A stretch of 64,000 nucleotides of DNA from Croceicoccus pelagius (GCF_001661915.1 NZ_LYWY01000018.1:1-64000); one strand, 5' to 3'; counted from the first letter of the stretch, positions 18,131 through 28,639 are shown. Notes: a model not told the origin generated them from the letters alone. Made by a program: numbers and translations.

Positions 18131-19936
18131 TCAGCCCGTGCGGGCGAAGGCCTCGGCCGGCATGGCCATGATCGTCTTGGCGCCAGCCTGAAGCTTGCGA
18201 CGCAGCGCGCCCGCTTCGGGCAGGTGAGATTCGGCGAAGTGCCGCGCGGTCAGGATCTTGGCTTCCATGAAGCCGGCTTCGTCCTCGCCATCATCCAGGG
18301 CCGACGCTGCCGCTACGGCAGAGCGTAGCCACATCCAGCCCATCGAGACGAGCCCGAGGATTTCCATGTAGTGGTAGGCCGCCGACCCGGCATTGTTCGG
18401 GTCCGCAGGCGCATTTTGCATCAGCCACATCGACGCGGCCTTCAAGTCGCCGGCCGCCTTCTCGAGCGCCGTCGCGAGAGCGGCAACCTTTTCATTACCT
18501 GCCGCCTTGGCGACATCCTTGTCGACCATCGCAAAGAAAGACTGGACCGCGCGACCACCGTGCATCGGCAGCTTCCGTCCGACAAGATCCATCGCCTGGA
18601 CGCCGTTCGCACCTTCGTAGATCTGGGTGATGCGGGCATCGCGGACGAACTGTTCCATGCCGTTTTCGGCAATGTAGCCGTGGCCGCCCCAGACCTGCTG
18701 CATGTCCTGGGCAACGCGCATGCCGATATCGGTACCGATGGCCTTCACGACCGGCGTCAGCAACTGAACCATGTCGTCGGCGGCCTGGCGCTCGCTTTCG
18801 TCGGCGGCGCGCTTGGCGATATCGCCCTGCAACGCGACCCACAGGCCCAGCGCCCGCATGCCCTCGGTCCGCGCGCGGGCGTCCATGAGAAGGCGGCGTA
18901 CGTCGGGATGTACGACCAGCATGTCGGCGTTTTCGTCAGGCTCCTTAGGACCGGTCAGCGCCCTGCCCTGACGGCGATCCAGCGCGTAGGCTGCGCCGTT
19001 CTGATAGGCGTTCTCTGCCTGCGAAAAGCCCTGAAGCCCGACCCAAAGACGCGCCGCGTTCATCATGATGAACATCGCGGCAAGCCCCTTGTTCTCCTCA
19101 CCGATCAGCCAACCGGTCGCACCGTCGTAGTTCATCACGCAAGTAGAGTTCGCGTGGATGCCCATCTTTTCTTCGATGGAACCACACGACAGCGAATTGC
19201 GCTCGCCCGGATTGCCATCGGCATCGGGGATGAACTTGGGCACGATGAACATCGAGATGCCCTTGGTTCCCTTCGGCGCATCGGGCGTGCGGGCAAGTAC
19301 GAGGTGAACGATGTTGTCGGTAAGATCATGCTCCCCCGACGAAATGAAAATCTTGGTGCCCGTGACCGAGTAGGACCCGTCGCCGTTGGGCTCGGCGCGG
19401 GTGCGCAGCAGTCCGAGGTCGGTGCCGCAATGCGGCTCGGTAAGATTCATGGTGCCGGTCCATTCGCCGCTCACCATTTTGGGGATGTAAAGCGCGCGCT
19501 GCTCTTCCGATCCCCGCAGCTCGATTGCCTCGACCGCGCCTGAAGTCAGGCCGAAATACATCGCGAAAGCCATGTTGGCCGAGGTGAAAAATTCCTCGGC
19601 TGCAAAACCCAGAACGCCCGGCAGTCCCTGTCCGCCATATTCGGCAGGCATCGAAAGCGTCGTCCAGCCGGTCTCACGGACCTTCGCGTAAAGGGTCTTG
19701 AACCCGTCGGGCGTCGTTACAGAACCATCGTCATTGCGAACGCAGCCCTGTCTGTCGGCGGGAAGGTTCGTCGGCGCGACGACTTCGGCAAAGAAGCGGC
19801 CGGCTTCCTCGAGGATCGGCGCGATCATGTCGGCATCGAAATCCTCAAAGCCGGGCTTTCCTGCCATCGCGGGCAGGTCGATCACGTTTTCGAGCACGAA
19901 GCGGGTATCGCGCACGGGGGCGGTATAAGTCGGCAT
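18131..19936 (-). CDS. Acyl-CoA dehydrogenase with extended C-terminal domain
   Basis: FAD-dependent alpha,beta-dehydrogenation of an acyl-CoA. The 601-residue form has an extra N-terminal segment, the acyl-CoA dehydrogenase core (MNLTEPHCGTDLGLLRTRA, QVWGGHGYIAENGMEQFVRDARI) and a C-terminal extension of about 120 residues, as in the FadE-like/DmdC group. Substrate chain is unknown. It lies 1 bp downstream of a LiuR-type MerR regulator, so it is probably one operon used for fatty-acid or branched-chain amino-acid breakdown. Confidence 0.9.
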   Translation of the reverse strand: MPTYTAPVRDTRFVLENVIDLPAMAGKPGFEDFDADMIAPILEEAGRFFAEVVAPTNLPADRQGCVRNDDGSVTTPDGFKTLYAKVRETGWTTLSMPAEYGGQGLPGVLGFAAEEFFTSANMAFAMYFGLTSGAVEAIELRGSEEQRALYIPKMVSGEWTGTMNLTEPHCGTDLGLLRTRAEPNGDGSYSVTGTKIFISSGEHDLTDNIVHLVLARTPDAPKGTKGISMFIVPKFIPDADGNPGERNSLSCGSIEEKMGIHANSTCVMNYDGATGWLIGEENKGLAAMFIMMNAARLWVGLQGFSQAENAYQNGAAYALDRRQGRALTGPKEPDENADMLVVHPDVRRLLMDARARTEGMRALGLWVALQGDIAKRAADESERQAADDMVQLLTPVVKAIGTDIGMRVAQDMQQVWGGHGYIAENGMEQFVRDARITQIYEGANGVQAMDLVGRKLPMHGGRAVQSFFAMVDKDVAKAAGNEKVAALATALEKAAGDLKAASMWLMQNAPADPNNAGSAAYHYMEILGLVSMGWMWLRSAVAAASALDDGEDEAGFMEAKILTARHFAESHLPEAGALRRKLQAGAKTIMAMPAEAFARTG

Positions 19937-19937
19937 C

Positions 19938-20348
19938 TCAGTCCTCTCGCTTGGCCGGTTCCAGGTCGCTCTTCACCTTGTCGATGAACTCGGTGAGGAC
20001 GCCCATGGCCCAGTCTATGTCCTGTCTTTGACGCTCGAGCTTGGCGAGCTGTTCCCGGCAGCGTTCGAGGGTCACTTTGCGCTGCGTGATCTGCCCGTCG
20101 TCGAGATCATAAAGATCGAGCATCTCGCCCACTTCCTTGAGCGAGAATCCCACGCTCTTGGCTCGTTCGATCCATCGCAGACGCGCGCGGTCACCTTCGG
20201 AATAGATCCGCTGTGTACCGCTACGCTGCGGGAAGATCAGGCCCTGCTCCTCATAAAAGCGCAGGGCGCGCGCCGTGACGTCGTACTCCGCCGAAAGTTC
20301 GGCGATCGTCCATGTTTTTTCGTCGGGATTGGCGGCTCGATCGGTCAT
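19938..20348 (-). CDS. MerR-family regulator, LiuR-like
   Basis: 136 residues: MerR winged-helix domain (WTIAELSAEYDVTARALRFY, then GFSLKEVGEMLDLYDLDDG) and a C-terminal coiled coil with no cysteines, so it is not a metal sensor. This resembles LiuR, which controls acyl-CoA catabolism genes, and it sits directly before an acyl-CoA dehydrogenase gene. The best promoter places the -10 element only 6 bases before the ATG, so the mRNA may be leaderless. No other in-frame start lies near. Confidence 0.87.
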   Translation of the reverse strand: MTDRAANPDEKTWTIAELSAEYDVTARALRFYEEQGLIFPQRSGTQRIYSEGDRARLRWIERAKSVGFSLKEVGEMLDLYDLDDGQITQRKVTLERCREQLAKLERQRQDIDWAMGVLTEFIDKVKSDLEPAKRED

Positions 20349-20350
20349 GC

Positions 20351-20383
20351 CGTCAACTTAGTTGACGCTTACGTTAACGTCAA
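20351..20383 (-). promoter_or_regulatory. Promoter and palindromic operator of the merR-acyl-CoA dehydrogenase operon
   Basis: Inverted repeat TTGACG-N10-CGTCAA at 20362-20383, with a further CGTCAA-N5-TTGACG at 20351-20367 sharing an arm. Read leftward this gives -35 TTGACG (20383-20378), 17 bases, and -10 TAAGTT (20360-20355), with the ATG at 20348. It resembles published LiuR-type sites. The -35 overlaps the last codons of hisI. Confidence 0.65.
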
Positions 20384-20745
20384 GACGTGCATTCAAGCCC
20401 CTTGTCGGTCACGCGGCGGTAGAAACAGGTCGGTGCATTCGTGTGACAAGCCGGACCTGCGGCATTGACGCGAAGAACTAGGCAGTCCTGATCGCAGTCG
20501 ACGAGCATCTCAACCACTTCGAGGACGTGGCCCGACGTCTCTCCCTTCTTCCAGAGCTCGCCGCGTGAACGCGACCAGAAATGCGCAAAACCGCTCTTTC
20601 TTGTGAGTTCCAAGGCCTCGTCGTTCATGTGCGCGACCATGAGCACCTCGCCCCCGTCTGCTGCGACGCAGACTGCGGTGATCAGTCCCTTTTCGTCGAA
20701 ACGCGGTTTGAACTGGTCGGTAGTCTCGACGGTCTCGGTGGTCAT
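20380..20745 (-). CDS. hisI: Phosphoribosyl-AMP cyclohydrolase HisI
   Basis: Third step of histidine synthesis: opens the purine ring of PR-AMP. 121 residues. Metal-binding DCDQDC (83-88) and the zinc cysteines C100 (GPACHTNAP) and C107 (TCFYR) are all present. I start at ATG 20745. The frame extends upstream to 20814 but that stretch has no family similarity. It is the stand-alone HisI form, without a HisE domain, and is not next to other his genes here. Confidence 0.94.
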   Translation of the reverse strand: MTTETVETTDQFKPRFDEKGLITAVCVAADGGEVLMVAHMNDEALELTRKSGFAHFWSRSRGELWKKGETSGHVLEVVEMLVDCDQDCLVLRVNAAGPACHTNAPTCFYRRVTDKGLECTS

Positions 20746-20799
20746 GGGGCCTCGCAATATTCGGAAAGACGTAGCGTCAACTGCGCCACAAGGCGCCTG

Positions 20800-20827
20800 T
20801 TGCACGATAGGCACAGCGTTGCATAAT
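20800..20827 (+). promoter_or_regulatory. Putative sigma70 promoter of the candidate RNA
   Basis: TTGCAC (20800-20805), 16 bases, then CATAAT (20822-20827), predicting a start near 20834. No good coding sequence follows, but a structured stretch ending in a terminator does. Confidence 0.5.
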
Positions 20828-20833
20828 TTCCAT

Positions 20834-21099
20834 GGGGTCCGGTAACGAATCCTTCCCCGTCAGCAACCTGTCGTGCACAAGACGCTCACGGCTTGAGGGA
20901 GCCGGACCCGTTCGAAAGGACGGTAGACGTTGTCCAGGACGTCCTCTGAAGCGGTCAACGTTCAGGGATCGGTGGTACCGGGGGGTACTGCCTAATAGAG
21001 GGGCCGGATGGCAGCTCGGGATCGGCGGGATCCCTGTAGCGCCTAACCGGTCAGTCACGCGGACGCCCGAGGCCTTTCGGTCTCGGGCGTTTCGTTTTT
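20834..21099 (+). ncRNA. Candidate structured non-coding RNA of about 260 nt
   Basis: This 309-bp stretch between hisI and comF holds no convincing gene. On the + strand it shows a promoter, then a run of hairpins: CGGCT-TGAGGG-AGCCG, ACGTTG pairing with CAACGT around a self-complementary AGGACGTCCT, a 9-bp stem GGTGGTACC-GGGG-GGTACTGCC with two wobble pairs, GGGATC-N5-GATCCC, and finally a strong intrinsic terminator. I could not match it to 4.5S RNA, RNase P RNA, tmRNA or 6S RNA by their conserved cores. The in-frame ORF from 20832 runs through the terminator and is Arg-rich noise. Confidence 0.5.
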
Positions 21100-21855
21100 G
21101 GGGACCGGCTGCGCGTGCAGGACCCGCGCATAACAGGCAATCACCGCGCTTTTCGCTCCAGCCTTTTTCAGCGCACGAACACAGGCATCGCTGGTCGCGC
21201 CGCTTGTCATCACGTCGTCGACGAGGATGACATCGCGGCCGCGAATGCTATCGGCCTTGCGCGGATTGCACCGGATGGCACCCTTCAGCGCCTCCCGCCG
21301 TTGTTTGGGATCGAGCCCGCCGAGGCTGGGTGTCGGCTTGGTCCGGATCAGCAGGTCCGGCGAAAACTCGAGACCGAGTGACTTCGCGATGACTTTCCCA
21401 AGCATCGCCGACTGGTTGTATCCGCGCTTCCAGATACGCCAGCGGTGCAAGGGCACCGGCACGACGATGGCGTCGCCGCGCACCCTGTCGCCGATCCGCG
21501 CAGCGATCGTGCGGCCCATCGGTCCGGCAAGCGCGATACGGCCGCCGTGCTTGAAGTGCAGAACCATGTCGCGCGAAACGTCGCCATAGATCGTAGCCGC
21601 CACGATCCCGTCGTGAAGCGGAGCTTCGGCCAGGCAGCGCGCGCATTGCGCATCAGCCCCGAAGTGATCGGCTCCGAAAGGATGCTGGCATGTCGCGCAC
21701 CAAGGTTGGCCGGGGAGTTGCACCCTGCCCCAGCATTCGGCGCAGAAAGCGTCGTCACCACTGGGCGAACCGCCCGCGATAGCGTCCCCGCAAGCGGGAC
21801 AGCGCGGAGGATAGACGAAGTCCAAAATCGGCGCAAAGGTTTGACGAAACGACAC
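21055..21855 (-). CDS. ComF-family phosphoribosyltransferase-like protein
   Basis: 266 residues from GTG 21855. N-terminal double zinc-ribbon with CPACG, CAEC, CATC and CARC pairs, then a type I PRTase fold with the PRPP-binding loop VILVDDVMTSGAT. Related to the competence protein ComFC; in bacteria without known competence the role is unclear. The frame stays open upstream to 22041, but that part lacks similarity and overlaps the methyltransferase gene. No clear ribosome-binding site precedes the GTG. The C-terminal codons overlap the terminator hairpin of the opposite-strand RNA. Confidence 0.85.
   Translation of the reverse strand: MSFRQTFAPILDFVYPPRCPACGDAIAGGSPSGDDAFCAECWGRVQLPGQPWCATCQHPFGADHFGADAQCARCLAEAPLHDGIVAATIYGDVSRDMVLHFKHGGRIALAGPMGRTIAARIGDRVRGDAIVVPVPLHRWRIWKRGYNQSAMLGKVIAKSLGLEFSPDLLIRTKPTPSLGGLDPKQRREALKGAIRCNPRKADSIRGRDVILVDDVMTSGATSDACVRALKKAGAKSAVIACYARVLHAQPVPKNETPETERPRASA
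21063..21099 (+). terminator. Intrinsic terminator of the candidate RNA
   Basis: Stem ACGCCCGAG (21063-21071) with CTCGGGCGT (21082-21090), extended inside by GCC/GGT to 12 pairs with a TTTC loop, followed by TTCGTTTTT. It lies inside the 3' end of comF on the other strand. Confidence 0.8.
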
Positions 21856-21929
21856 TTTGTCATGTTTGCCGTGTGCAGCGACTTGCTGCAACCTTGCGCG
21901 CTCGCGCCATCCACGGCACAGGTCCGCGC

Positions 21930-22718
21930 ATGGACACCCCTCCCTCGCCGCCCATGATCTTTTCGCCTCGCCGCCGCCTTGCTGCACGATCGCGCATGGC
22001 CGCATTGCGGCAGCGTGGCGAGGCCGTCTCGACCGTCGCAAGAGAGATCGCAGAGGATGCCATTGATCGCCTCGGCTTCCTCAACCGCAAGTTCCACCGC
22101 GCACTCGTCATCGGCGACGTGACCGGCGCCTTTGCCGCGCACCTGATGGCGCAGGGCAGCGAAGTCGTGCTTGCCGATCCTTGCGAGCGGTTCGGCTCGC
22201 CACTGGACGAGGAAAAGCCGCTTCCGGGCGGTCCATACGACCTGATAGCCTCACTCGGCCTGCTCGACACGGTAAACGATCTGCCCGGCGCTCTGGTTCT
22301 GATGCGCAGGGCACTGGCAAGCGATGGGTTGATGATCGCCAGCTTCCTTGCCGCCGGCTCGCTGCCTGTGCTTCGCAAGGCCATGCTTGAAGCCGATGGC
22401 GAGCGCCCTTCCCCGCGCATTCACCCCCAAGTCGACGTGCGAGCCGCAGGGCAGCTCATGACCCGTCTCGGCTACGCAAGTCCCGTCGTCGATGGTTGGG
22501 GCTTTGATGTCGGCTTCGACAGTATCGACCAGCTTGTCGGTGATTTGCGCGCCCAGGCACTTGGCAACGTCCTTGCAGACCCTGGCCCGCCCTTGGGTAA
22601 CGCGGCCTTCAACATTGCCCGATACGCATTCGCGGACGAAGCCGGTGAAGATGGCCTCGTCCGCGAACGGTTCGAAATTGTCACGCTGAGCGGATGGAGC
22701 CCCGCTCCGCGAAGATAA
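21930..22718 (+). CDS. SAM-dependent methyltransferase, BioC/NDUFAF5-like
   Basis: 262 residues from ATG 21930 (ATG 21954 is a possible alternative). A class I methyltransferase fold: ALVIGDVTGAFAAHL corresponds to motif I, VVLADPC to the acidic end of beta2, and YDLIASLGLLDTVNDLPG to motif IV. The N-terminal IFSPRRRLAARSRMAAL resembles the BioC and NDUFAF5 families, so the substrate could be malonyl-ACP or a protein arginine, but neither is shown. Divergent from comF; converges with ppdK. Confidence 0.78.
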   Translation: MDTPPSPPMIFSPRRRLAARSRMAALRQRGEAVSTVAREIAEDAIDRLGFLNRKFHRALVIGDVTGAFAAHLMAQGSEVVLADPCERFGSPLDEEKPLPGGPYDLIASLGLLDTVNDLPGALVLMRRALASDGLMIASFLAAGSLPVLRKAMLEADGERPSPRIHPQVDVRAAGQLMTRLGYASPVVDGWGFDVGFDSIDQLVGDLRAQALGNVLADPGPPLGNAAFNIARYAFADEAGEDGLVRERFEIVTLSGWSPAPRR

Positions 22719-22737
22719 CCGGGCCCCGCGCTTCTGA

Positions 22738-25404
22738 TCAGGCCTTCAGCGCCGCCTGCGCCGCAGCAAGACGAGCGATCGGCACACGATAGGGCGAGGC
22801 CGAAACGTAATCGAGACCGACCTTCTCGCAGAACGCGATTGATGCGGGGTCGCCACCATGCTCGCCACAAATGCCGAGCTTGATGTCGGGACGCGTCGCG
22901 CGGCCACGCTCTGCGCCAAGTTCGACCAGCTGCCCCACGCCCTCGATATCGAGGCTGACGAACGGATCGCGCGGGTAGATGCCCTTGTCGACGTAAGGCC
23001 CGAGGAAGCGGGCGGCATCGTCGCGGCTGACGCCGAGCGTCGTCTGCGTCAGGTCGTTGGTCCCGAACGAGAAGAACGCGCCTTCCTCTGCGATCTCGCC
23101 GGCCATCAGCGCGGCGCGGGGCAGTTCGATCATCGTGCCGACGAGATAGTCCAGCGTCTTGCCCTTGGCGGCAAAGACTTGGGAGGCCGTCTTGTCGACC
23201 AGCGCCTTCAGGATTTCCAGTTCGCGCTTGGTGGCAACCAGGGGAATCATGATCTCCGGGACCGGAGCCTCACCGCTTTCGGCCGCGACTTCGATAGCCG
23301 CCTCGAAAATAGCCTGCGCCTGCATCTCGTAGATCTCGGGGAACGTGATGCCCAGACGGCAGCCACGATGGCCGAGCATCGGATTGAACTCGTGCAATTC
23401 GTCAGCGCGGCGCTTGAGATGGTCGATGCCGTAGCCGGTGATTTCGGCCAGTTCCTCGAACTCGGCATCGCCTTGGGGCAGGAACTCGTGCAGCGGCGGG
23501 TCGAGCAGGCGAATGGTGACCGGAAGGCCTGCCATTTCGGTGAAGATCGCCTTGAAGTCGCTACGCTGTTCGGGAAGCAGCTTGGCAAGCGCGGCCTGGC
23601 GGCCCTTCTTGTCTTCGGCCAGGATCATCTGGCGGACACTGGAAATGCGGCCCGCGTCGAAGAACATGTGCTCGGTGCGGCAAAGGCCGATACCCTCGGC
23701 ACCGAACTGGCGCGCCATCTTGCAGTCGGCGGGCGTTTCGGCGTTGGTGCGAACTTTCATCCGGCGCTTGGCATCGGCCCATTCCATCAGCGTCGCGAAA
23801 TCGCCGACCAGTTCGGGCTCGATCGTCGGAACAGCGCCCAGCATGACTTCGCCGGTCGAACCATCAAGAGTAAGGACGTCGCCTTCCTTGATCTCGTTCG
23901 AACCGATGCGCGCCGTCTTGGTCTTGCGGTCGATCGACAGCGCCGATGCACCTGAAACGCAGGGACGGCCCATGCCGCGGGCAACGACGGCCGCGTGGCT
24001 GGTCATGCCGCCGCGCGCGGTCAGGATGCCCTTCGCCGCGTGCATGCCGTGGATGTCTTCGGGGCTGGTTTCGACGCGGACGAGAATGACTTCTTCGCCC
24101 CTCTCGGCCCAGCTTTCTGCCGTGTCGGCATCGAACACCGCCTTGCCCGAAGCCGCACCCGGCGATGCGGGCAGACCGACGGTCAGGACGTGGCGTTCGG
24201 CATCGGGATCGAGGGTCGGGTGGAGCAACTGGTCGAGGGCCATCGGATCGACACGGCCGATCGCGGTCGCTTCGTCGATCAGGCCTTCGTGGACCATGTC
24301 GACCGCCATCTTCAGCGCGGCCTTGGCCGTACGCTTGCCGCTGCGGGTCTGCAGCATCCAGAGCTTGCCCTGCTGGACCGTGAATTCGATGTCCTGCATG
24401 TCGCGATAGTGCTTTTCGAGCATATCGAACACTTCGGCGAGCTGCCCGTATGCTTCGGGCATTGCCTCTTCCATAGACTCTGCCTGGGCGCCTGCGGCCT
24501 CGCGAGCAGCCTTGGTCAGGTACTGCGGCGTACGGATTCCGGCGACGACGTCTTCGCCCTGCGCATTGATCAGGTATTCGCCGTAGTATGTGCTTTCGCC
24601 CGTCGCCGGATCGCGCGTGAAGGCGACGCCGGTGGCCGAGGTATCGCCCATATTCCCGAATACCATGGCCTGCACGTTGACCGCCGTGCCCCAGCCGCCG
24701 GGAATGTCGTTCAGACGGCGATAGACTTTCGCGCGGTCCGAATCCCAGCTGGCGAAAACCGCCTCGATCGCGCCCCACAGTTGCTCGGACGGGTCCTGCG
24801 GGAACGGGTGGCCAAGCTCGCGCTCGGCGATTTCCTTGTATTCGCCGACGAGCGCCTTCCAGTCTTCGGAAGTCAGCTCGATGTCGTTGTAATACCCCTT
24901 GTCCTCCTTGGCGATTTCAAGAGCTTCCTCGAACAGGCCGTGGTCGAGCCCGAGCACGACGTCGGAGTACATCTGGATGAAGCGGCGATAGGAATCCCAG
25001 GCAAAACGTTCATCGCCCGACACGCTGGCAAGGCCCTGCACCGTATCGTCGTTGAGGCCGAGGTTGAGAACGGTATCCATCATGCCCGGCATCGAGACGC
25101 GCGCGCCCGAGCGGACCGAGACCAGAAGCGGATCGGCGGCATCGCCGAACTTCTTGCCGACCGTCTGTTCGATATGGCCCAGAGCCGAAGCGACATCGGC
25201 GCGCAAGGCATCGTCGAAGTTGGCACCCTCGGCGAGATATTTGACGCACATTTCGGTCGTGATCGTAAAACCGGGAGGCACCGGCAGACCGATCGAGGCC
25301 ATTTCCGCCAGGTTGGCGCCCTTGCCGCCAGTGATCGTCTTGTCCTTCGCGCGCGGATCGTTCGAAACCGCGTTGCCCCCGAAGGTGTAGACATATTGCG
25401 TCAT
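22738..25404 (-). CDS. ppdK: Pyruvate, phosphate dikinase
   Basis: Interconverts pyruvate, ATP and Pi with PEP, AMP and PPi. 888 residues, typical length. N-terminal ATP-grasp domain (GGKGANLAEM at 27-36), central phosphohistidine domain with the catalytic His in GGMTSHAAVVARG, and a C-terminal PEP/pyruvate barrel (GICGEHGGDP). The AMP/Pi-type TSH context fits PPDK rather than PEP synthase. It follows glyQS in the same direction with a 106-bp gap, so it may have its own promoter. Confidence 0.96.
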   Translation of the reverse strand: MTQYVYTFGGNAVSNDPRAKDKTITGGKGANLAEMASIGLPVPPGFTITTEMCVKYLAEGANFDDALRADVASALGHIEQTVGKKFGDAADPLLVSVRSGARVSMPGMMDTVLNLGLNDDTVQGLASVSGDERFAWDSYRRFIQMYSDVVLGLDHGLFEEALEIAKEDKGYYNDIELTSEDWKALVGEYKEIAERELGHPFPQDPSEQLWGAIEAVFASWDSDRAKVYRRLNDIPGGWGTAVNVQAMVFGNMGDTSATGVAFTRDPATGESTYYGEYLINAQGEDVVAGIRTPQYLTKAAREAAGAQAESMEEAMPEAYGQLAEVFDMLEKHYRDMQDIEFTVQQGKLWMLQTRSGKRTAKAALKMAVDMVHEGLIDEATAIGRVDPMALDQLLHPTLDPDAERHVLTVGLPASPGAASGKAVFDADTAESWAERGEEVILVRVETSPEDIHGMHAAKGILTARGGMTSHAAVVARGMGRPCVSGASALSIDRKTKTARIGSNEIKEGDVLTLDGSTGEVMLGAVPTIEPELVGDFATLMEWADAKRRMKVRTNAETPADCKMARQFGAEGIGLCRTEHMFFDAGRISSVRQMILAEDKKGRQAALAKLLPEQRSDFKAIFTEMAGLPVTIRLLDPPLHEFLPQGDAEFEELAEITGYGIDHLKRRADELHEFNPMLGHRGCRLGITFPEIYEMQAQAIFEAAIEVAAESGEAPVPEIMIPLVATKRELEILKALVDKTASQVFAAKGKTLDYLVGTMIELPRAALMAGEIAEEGAFFSFGTNDLTQTTLGVSRDDAARFLGPYVDKGIYPRDPFVSLDIEGVGQLVELGAERGRATRPDIKLGICGEHGGDPASIAFCEKVGLDYVSASPYRVPIARLAAAQAALKA

Positions 25405-25510
25405 GATACCTTTGACCTCTTGTTACGATACCTTGCAGTGCAGCAAAAACGGCACATCAGGGTACAATTCTCCCTCAATCGCGCCCCTGTAGTGTTACAA
25501 ACGCAAAGAG

Positions 25511-27645
25511 TCAGCCCTCGATCCGAGAAAAGTCGGCAACTTTGTGCACTGCAGCAACAAAGTTGGCCAGAAGCGCAAGACGTGCCGAACGCTTCGCCGG
25601 ATCGGGATCATTGACCGTGACGTCGTCGAAGAAGTCATCGATCGGGGCGCGCAAGGTAGCCAGCGCCGCCATGGCCGCACCGAAATCTTCCCCGGCAATC
25701 GCTGCGTTCGCGGCAGGCTCTGCCTTGGCAAGCGCTTCGACCAAAGCCTGTTCGGCAGGCTCACGATCGTAGCTCGCCGATTTTCCGCGCTCGGCAACGA
25801 TCGAACCGACATCCGGATCATCGACCAGCGAGAGCGGATCTTCCTCGCCGGTGCGGGCGATGCGGTCAGTACCTTCGTAGCCTTCCTTCTTCAGGATATT
25901 GGCCGCACGCTTGTAGCCAGCGAGCAGGTTTGCGCCGTCCTCGCCCGTCAGAAACTCTGCCAGCGAGCGTGCTCGCGCCTCGACCCGATCAACGCGGAAG
26001 TCGGTACGACCCTTCCATTCGCGCGAAGCGCCAATGTAATCGTGGCGGACGCCTTGGTCCTTCAGCTGGACGGCCAGTCGATCGAGCAGGAACTCAGAGA
26101 CTTTCTCGGCCAGGGAAGCGTTCGGACGTCCTTCCCAAGCGTGGACCACTGTGTCGAGTGACAGTTCCAGATCATTTTCCTGGACGAGGCGCAAATAGCC
26201 AAGTGCGGCACGGCGCAATGCGAACGGATCTTTCGAGCCGGTCGGCAGGATGCCGATCTTGAAGAAGCTGAGAAGGTTATCGAGCCGGTCGGCCAGCGCG
26301 ATAGCGACCGTCGTCGGCGCGGTTGGCACCTCGTCGTTCTGTCCCGCAGGCTTGTAGTGGTCACGTATCGCGTTCGCCACGTCGTCCGGCAGCCCTTCGG
26401 CTCGGGCATAATATCCGCCCATAAGGCCCTGCAGTTCGGGAAACTCGCCAACCATTTCGGTGACGAGATCGGCCTTGCAAAGTTCTGCTGCCTGACGCGC
26501 CAGCTTGTGGTCGCCGTTAGGCGCTTTCGCATCGAAAACCAGCCAGTCGGCCAGCTTTGCGACGCGCTGGACTTTCTCGGCTACCGTGCCCAGCTTTTCG
26601 TGAAAAGTGATGCGATCGAGCTTCCGATTGTGTTCCCGCAGCGTCGTCTTCTGGTCGACTTCCCAGAAGAAGCGCGCATCCGACAGGCGGGCGGCTAGGA
26701 CCTTGCGGTTGCCGTCCACGATCACCGCCGGGTCGTCGGCAGCGATGTTGGCGGTGCAGACGAAGGCGTTGGCCAAGGCGCCGTTCGCATCGTTGCAGAC
26801 GAAATATTTCTGGTTCGTGCGCGCAGTCAGCTGGATGACTTCGGGCGGCACGTCGAGGTAACTTTCGTCGAAACGGCCCAGCAGCGGCACCGGCCATTCG
26901 GTCAGGCCCGCATTCTCGATCACCAAGCCTTCGTCGGCAACGAGCTTGAGGCCCGCGGCGCTGGCGGCGGCCTGTGCCTGGGCGCGGACCATGTCCTGAC
27001 GCTCCTCGTGATCGACGATGACGTGGCAGGCGCGCAGTTTTTCGATGTAATCGTCGGCCCCGCCGATGGTGATCTCGCCGGAATGGTGGAACCGGTGGCC
27101 GAGAGTGGCATAGCCTGAGGCAACGCCGCCGACTTCACACTCGACAAGGTCTTCACCAAGGATCGCGACGATGCCCGAAAGCGGGCGGACCCAGCGCAGG
27201 CTCTCGCTGCTGATCGAAGGCTCACCCCATCGCATCGACTTGGGCCACGGGAAGGCGCGCACGATCGCCGGGATCGCCTCGGCCAGAACGTCCTTCACCT
27301 CGCGGCCCGGTATGTTCTTCACCGCGAAATAAGTCGCACGGCCCTTCACCTCGCGAACCTCGAGCTGGTCGCGGGTCACGCCGTTCTTCTTGCAGAAGCC
27401 CTCGACGGCCTGATCGGGCGCGCCCTCGGGCGGGCCCTTGGCCTCTTCGCTAACCGCCTCGGTCTGCTGCGGCATGGCCTTTGCGATCAGCGCAAGACGG
27501 CGCGGGGTCGACCAGACGGTGATTGCGCCGTGTTCCACACCTGCGGCCTTCATCTGTTCGCGGAACAGGCGTTCGAGATCGGCGCGGGCGCCCGCCTGCA
27601 TACGGGCGGGGATTTCTTCCGAGCGGAGTTCGAGTAGGAAATCGG

Positions 27646-27649
<4 letters not shown>
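25511..27649 (-). CDS. glyS: Glycyl-tRNA synthetase beta subunit
   Basis: Tetrameric alpha2beta2 GlyRS tRNA-binding subunit, 712 residues from ATG 27649 ([17 protein letters not shown], the family's typical N-terminus). The frame extends 21 codons upstream without similarity. HD-like and anticodon-binding regions are recognisable ([30 protein letters not shown]). The start codon overlaps the glyQ stop by 4 bases, ensuring matched synthesis. Confidence 0.96.
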
Positions 27650-28545
<896 letters not shown>

Positions 28546-28639
28546 GGGCGGGGCAATGACGCGTGCCAGCAAAGGCGTCAATGGCGCTTCGGCTTCATGC
28601 CCGACCGCTTAGCCCTACTGTCAGGTCATGATGACGCAA

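Noticed and set aside
20832-21230. 132-codon + strand ORF in the hisI-comF gap
   Set aside because: It crosses a strong terminator and the comF gene and is Arg/Ser-rich, so a non-coding RNA explains the region better.
23995-25614. 539-codon + strand frame, and 365-codon frame at 22858-23955
   Set aside because: Antisense to ppdK, no recognisable domains.
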